64,000 nucleotides of DNA from Pseudomonas sp. MWU16-30317 (lineage in GTDB: Bacteria; Pseudomonadota; Gammaproteobacteria; Pseudomonadales; Pseudomonadaceae), in contig NZ_JAIWJA010000006.1 of assembly GCF_020515695.1 (NCBI RefSeq), positions 327,959-391,958 on the forward strand, written 5' to 3'. A program made the translations under genes and the position numbers. The notes below the pieces were generated by a model. It was not told where the DNA came from and did no database searches. It saw only the letters and a list, made by a program, of their open reading frames with translations. Shown piece after piece: positions 62,075 through 64,000 of the stretch (positions within the stretch are counted from its first letter, which is position 1; each line of letters opens with the position of its first letter).

Positions 62075-63568
62075 ATGAGCACTATTCAACACCTGATCAA
62101 TGGCGATCTGGTTTCTGGCGGCGAGCGTTTTGCCGATGTTTTCAATCCGTCGACCGGTGCCGCCATTCACAAGGTGCCATTGGCGTCGCTTGAAACCGTG
62201 CAGCAGGCGATTGATTCAGCCAGGGCCGCGTTCCCTGCCTGGCGCAATACGCCGCCGGGCAAACGTGCCCAGGTGATGTTTCGCTTCAAGCAGCTGCTGC
62301 AGGACAACGAAGCCAAAATCGCGCAGTTGATCAGTGAAGAGCACGGCAAGACTTTGGAAGACGCTGCCGGTGAGCTCAAACGCGGTATCGAGAACGTCGA
62401 GTACGCGTGCGCGGCACCAGAGATCCTCAAGGGCGAGTACAGCCGTAACGTGGGCCCGAACATCGACGCCTGGTCCGACTTCCAGCCCCTGGGCGTCGTG
62501 GCGGGTATCACACCGTTCAACTTCCCTGCGATGGTGCCGTTGTGGATGTACCCACTGGCGATTGCCTGCGGCAACTGTTTCATTCTTAAACCGTCCGAGC
62601 GTGACCCTAGCTCGACGCTGCTCATTGCCCAGCTGTTGCTCGAAGCCGGTCTGCCCGCAGGTGTGCTTAACGTTGTGCATGGCGACAAGGTGGCGGTGGA
62701 CGCGCTGATCGAAGCGCCGGAGGTCAAGGCGCTGAGTTTTGTGGGTTCGACGCCGATCGCCGAGTACATCTATAAGGAAGCCACGGCACGCGGCAAGCGT
62801 GTGCAGGCGTTAGGCGGAGCGAAGAACCACGCTGTGCTGATGCCCGATGCGGACTTGGACAACGCGGTCAACGCCCTGATGGGCGCGGCCTACGGTTCGT
62901 GCGGCGAGCGCTGCATGGCGATTTCGGTGGCCGTATGCGTAGGTGACCAAGTGGCGGATGCCCTCGTAGCCAAGCTGGTACCGCAAATCAAGGCGCTGAA
63001 GATCGGTGCCGGTACTTCCTGTGGCCTGGACATGGGGCCGCTGGTGACCGGACAGCATCGCGATAAGGTGACGGGCTATGTGGATGACGGCGTAACAGCC
63101 GGTGCCAAGTTGGTAGTGGACGGCCGGGGCTTCTCGGTGCCAGGTAATGAAGAGGGGTTCTTCCTGGGCGGTTGCCTGTTCGATCACGTCACCCCTGAAA
63201 TGCGCATCTATAAAGAAGAGATCTTTGGGCCTGTGCTGTGCATCGTGCGGGTCAATAGTCTGGAAGCGGCGATGCAGTTGATCAATGATCACGAATACGG
63301 CAACGGTACCTGTATCTTTACTCGCGATGGCGAAGCGGCGCGGCTGTTCTGCGATGAGATTGAAGTCGGCATGGTGGGCGTCAACGTTCCACTGCCGGTG
63401 CCGGTGGCTTATCACAGCTTCGGCGGCTGGAAGCGTTCGCTGTTTGGCGATCTGCATGCCTATGGCCCGGATGGGGTGCGCTTTTATACGCGCCGCAAGG
63501 CGATCACCCAGCGGTGGCCGCAACGGGCTAGTCACGAGGCGTCTCAGTTCGCGTTTCCCAGCCTTTGA
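62075..63568 (+). CDS. bauC: Malonate/methylmalonate semialdehyde dehydrogenase (CoA-acylating) BauC
   Basis: A 497-aa aldehyde dehydrogenase of the MmsA type. Catalytic Cys280 in SCGERCMA and the ITPFNFPAMVPLWM coenzyme segment are present. It oxidises malonate semialdehyde from BauA to acetyl-CoA and CO2. In P. aeruginosa bauB lies between bauA and bauC and bauD follows; both are missing here. Close paralogues act in valine/propionate pathways, so mmsA is an alternative name. Confidence 0.92.
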   Translation: MSTIQHLINGDLVSGGERFADVFNPSTGAAIHKVPLASLETVQQAIDSARAAFPAWRNTPPGKRAQVMFRFKQLLQDNEAKIAQLISEEHGKTLEDAAGELKRGIENVEYACAAPEILKGEYSRNVGPNIDAWSDFQPLGVVAGITPFNFPAMVPLWMYPLAIACGNCFILKPSERDPSSTLLIAQLLLEAGLPAGVLNVVHGDKVAVDALIEAPEVKALSFVGSTPIAEYIYKEATARGKRVQALGGAKNHAVLMPDADLDNAVNALMGAAYGSCGERCMAISVAVCVGDQVADALVAKLVPQIKALKIGAGTSCGLDMGPLVTGQHRDKVTGYVDDGVTAGAKLVVDGRGFSVPGNEEGFFLGGCLFDHVTPEMRIYKEEIFGPVLCIVRVNSLEAAMQLINDHEYGNGTCIFTRDGEAARLFCDEIEVGMVGVNVPLPVPVAYHSFGGWKRSLFGDLHAYGPDGVRFYTRRKAITQRWPQRASHEASQFAFPSL

Positions 63569-63660
63569 GGAGCAGCTTCAAGCTTCAAGTGAAGGCCGGA
63601 GCGAGGTGCTTCTTCCCTTCCATGCAGCTTGAAGCGTGCTGCTTTCAACTCTTTCGAAAA
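63569..63660 (+). terminator. Imperfect long hairpin after bauC
   Basis: AGCAGCTTCAAGCT (about 63571-63584) can pair with AGCTTGAAGCGTGCTGCT (about 63625-63642), with a four-base interruption in the second arm, followed by TTCAACTCTTTC. It resembles the AGCTGCAAGCT repeats in the purH-purD gap and probably ends the bau transcript. Confidence 0.5.
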
Positions 63661-63666
63661 AAGGGG

Positions 63667-63694
63667 TTGACGAGGGTTTCAATCTGTCTATAAT
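63667..63694 (+). promoter_or_regulatory. rRNA operon promoter 1 (upstream)
   Basis: TTGACG (63667-63672), 16-bp spacer, TATAAT (63689-63694), then TCGCCCC. A near-consensus sigma-70 promoter with a GC-rich discriminator, about 330 bp before the window edge. Confidence 0.75.
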
Positions 63695-63821
63695 TCGCCC
63701 CACTTCCGGCGCAGTCGGAACTTGAAAATCCTTGTTAATCAATGAGTTACAGGTTCAGGATAGCGAGGTAGGGTTTCGATCGGTTCTTAAATGAACGATT
63801 CGAAAGCGGTGAAAAAGGTGG

Positions 63822-63849
63822 TTGACAGCGGTTTGAAACGCTGTAGAAT
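63822..63849 (+). promoter_or_regulatory. rRNA operon promoter 2 (middle)
   Basis: TTGACA (63822-63827), 16-bp spacer, TAGAAT (63844-63849), then TCGCCTCCC. Same architecture as the other two tandem promoters. Confidence 0.85.
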
Positions 63850-63932
63850 TCGCCTCCCGCTAACGAGAGATCGAAGCGAGTCAAGTGTTTGAAGTTGTTC
63901 AGGTTTCTAGCGAAACACTTCAAAATAAACGC

Positions 63933-63960
63933 TTGACAGGATGTGAGGCTAGCGTAGAAT
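63933..63960 (+). promoter_or_regulatory. rRNA operon promoter 3 (proximal)
   Basis: TTGACA (63933-63938), 16-bp spacer, TAGAAT (63955-63960), followed directly by GCGCGCC. The GC discriminator is typical of stringently controlled rRNA promoters. The window ends 40 bases later in ACCGCTCT, which looks like the start of the boxA antitermination signal (GCTCTTTAACA) of the 16S leader. Confidence 0.85.
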
Positions 63961-64000
63961 GCGCGCCTCGGTTGAGACGAAAGAATCAACCCACCGCTCT
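63961..64000 (+). other. Start of the rRNA operon leader, cut by the window edge
   Basis: The sequence after promoter 3 (GGTTGAGACGAAAGAATCAACC forms a small dyad at its ends) leads into ACCGCTCT at the edge. No part of the 16S gene itself is inside the window; its presence just to the right is inferred from the promoter array and boxA-like end. Confidence 0.6.

Noticed and set aside
1..64000. CRISPR arrays, insertion sequences, tRNA genes
   Set aside because: No regularly spaced direct repeats, no transposase-like protein and no cloverleaf with a CCA-type end were seen. The repeats that exist are REP-like hairpins.

Overview
The window is a chromosomal segment of a Pseudomonas of the fluorescens/putida type. 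It is GC-rich, coding-dense, carries REP-like inverted repeats, and its gene order is readily matched to blocks of the P. aeruginosa genome. No tRNA, CRISPR array, insertion sequence or prophage is visible. The right edge runs into the promoter/leader region of a ribosomal RNA operon, with the 16S gene expected just outside.

Layout, left to right. (1) 1-5761: cobalamin corrin-ring genes: cbiD (cut by the edge) and cobL on minus, divergent from cobG-cobH-cobI-cobJ on plus with overlapping genes; CobJ is a CbiG-CobJ fusion. (2) 5878-9902: five consecutive plus-strand genes of unknown function whose products appear to be diverged paralogues of one another. They share an almost gapless 40-42-residue block ending in LGW and a similar C-terminal half. 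Stem-loops lie before gene 1, between genes 1 and 2 and between genes 2 and 3, and the ribosome-binding sites of genes 1 and 3 fit the RsmA/RsmE motif. This is the best candidate for an undescribed system. (3) 9906-31240: conserved core block retS, purD, purH, fis, dusB, a DUF3426 protein, prmA, accC, accB, dsbD, gcbA, a DUF2333 protein, a Nudix hydrolase, yciH, speA, interrupted by an orphan low-GC RHS-core gene; the aroQ gene expected between accB and dsbD is absent. (4) 31245-41783: lipoprotein hydrolase, MATE exporter, small membrane proteins, two DUF4136 lipoproteins, cmoM, a MazG-like gene, a LysE exporter with AraC regulator, a BASS transporter with divergent AraC regulator, and a RIO kinase.

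(5) 41790-46393: copper defence: cueR-copA, an exported protein of unknown function and copZ, with two CueR-type operators of 19-bp spacing, then an ArsR-family regulator behind a palindrome-rich 450-bp gap. (6) 46401-59509: purine salvage: probable adenine deaminase, a 2-oxoglutarate dioxygenase, a BMP-family binding protein, a Ca2+/H+ antiporter, 8-oxoguanine deaminase, a nucleoside-type ABC importer, YigZ, a RutR-like regulator and an NCS2 xanthine/uracil permease. A 500-bp gap upstream of the importer carries a cluster of DnaA boxes and a terminator-like leader hairpin. (7) 59655-63568: bauR, bauA and bauC for beta-alanine catabolism. (8) 63569-64000: three tandem strong promoters of an rRNA operon.

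RetS controls the GacS/Rsm pathway in pseudomonads. Its gene ends 3 bp from the five-paralogue cluster, which carries Rsm-like translation-initiation motifs, so post-transcriptional Gac/Rsm control of that cluster is a concrete, testable hypothesis. All functions are assigned by reading protein motifs and gene order; no database search was run.
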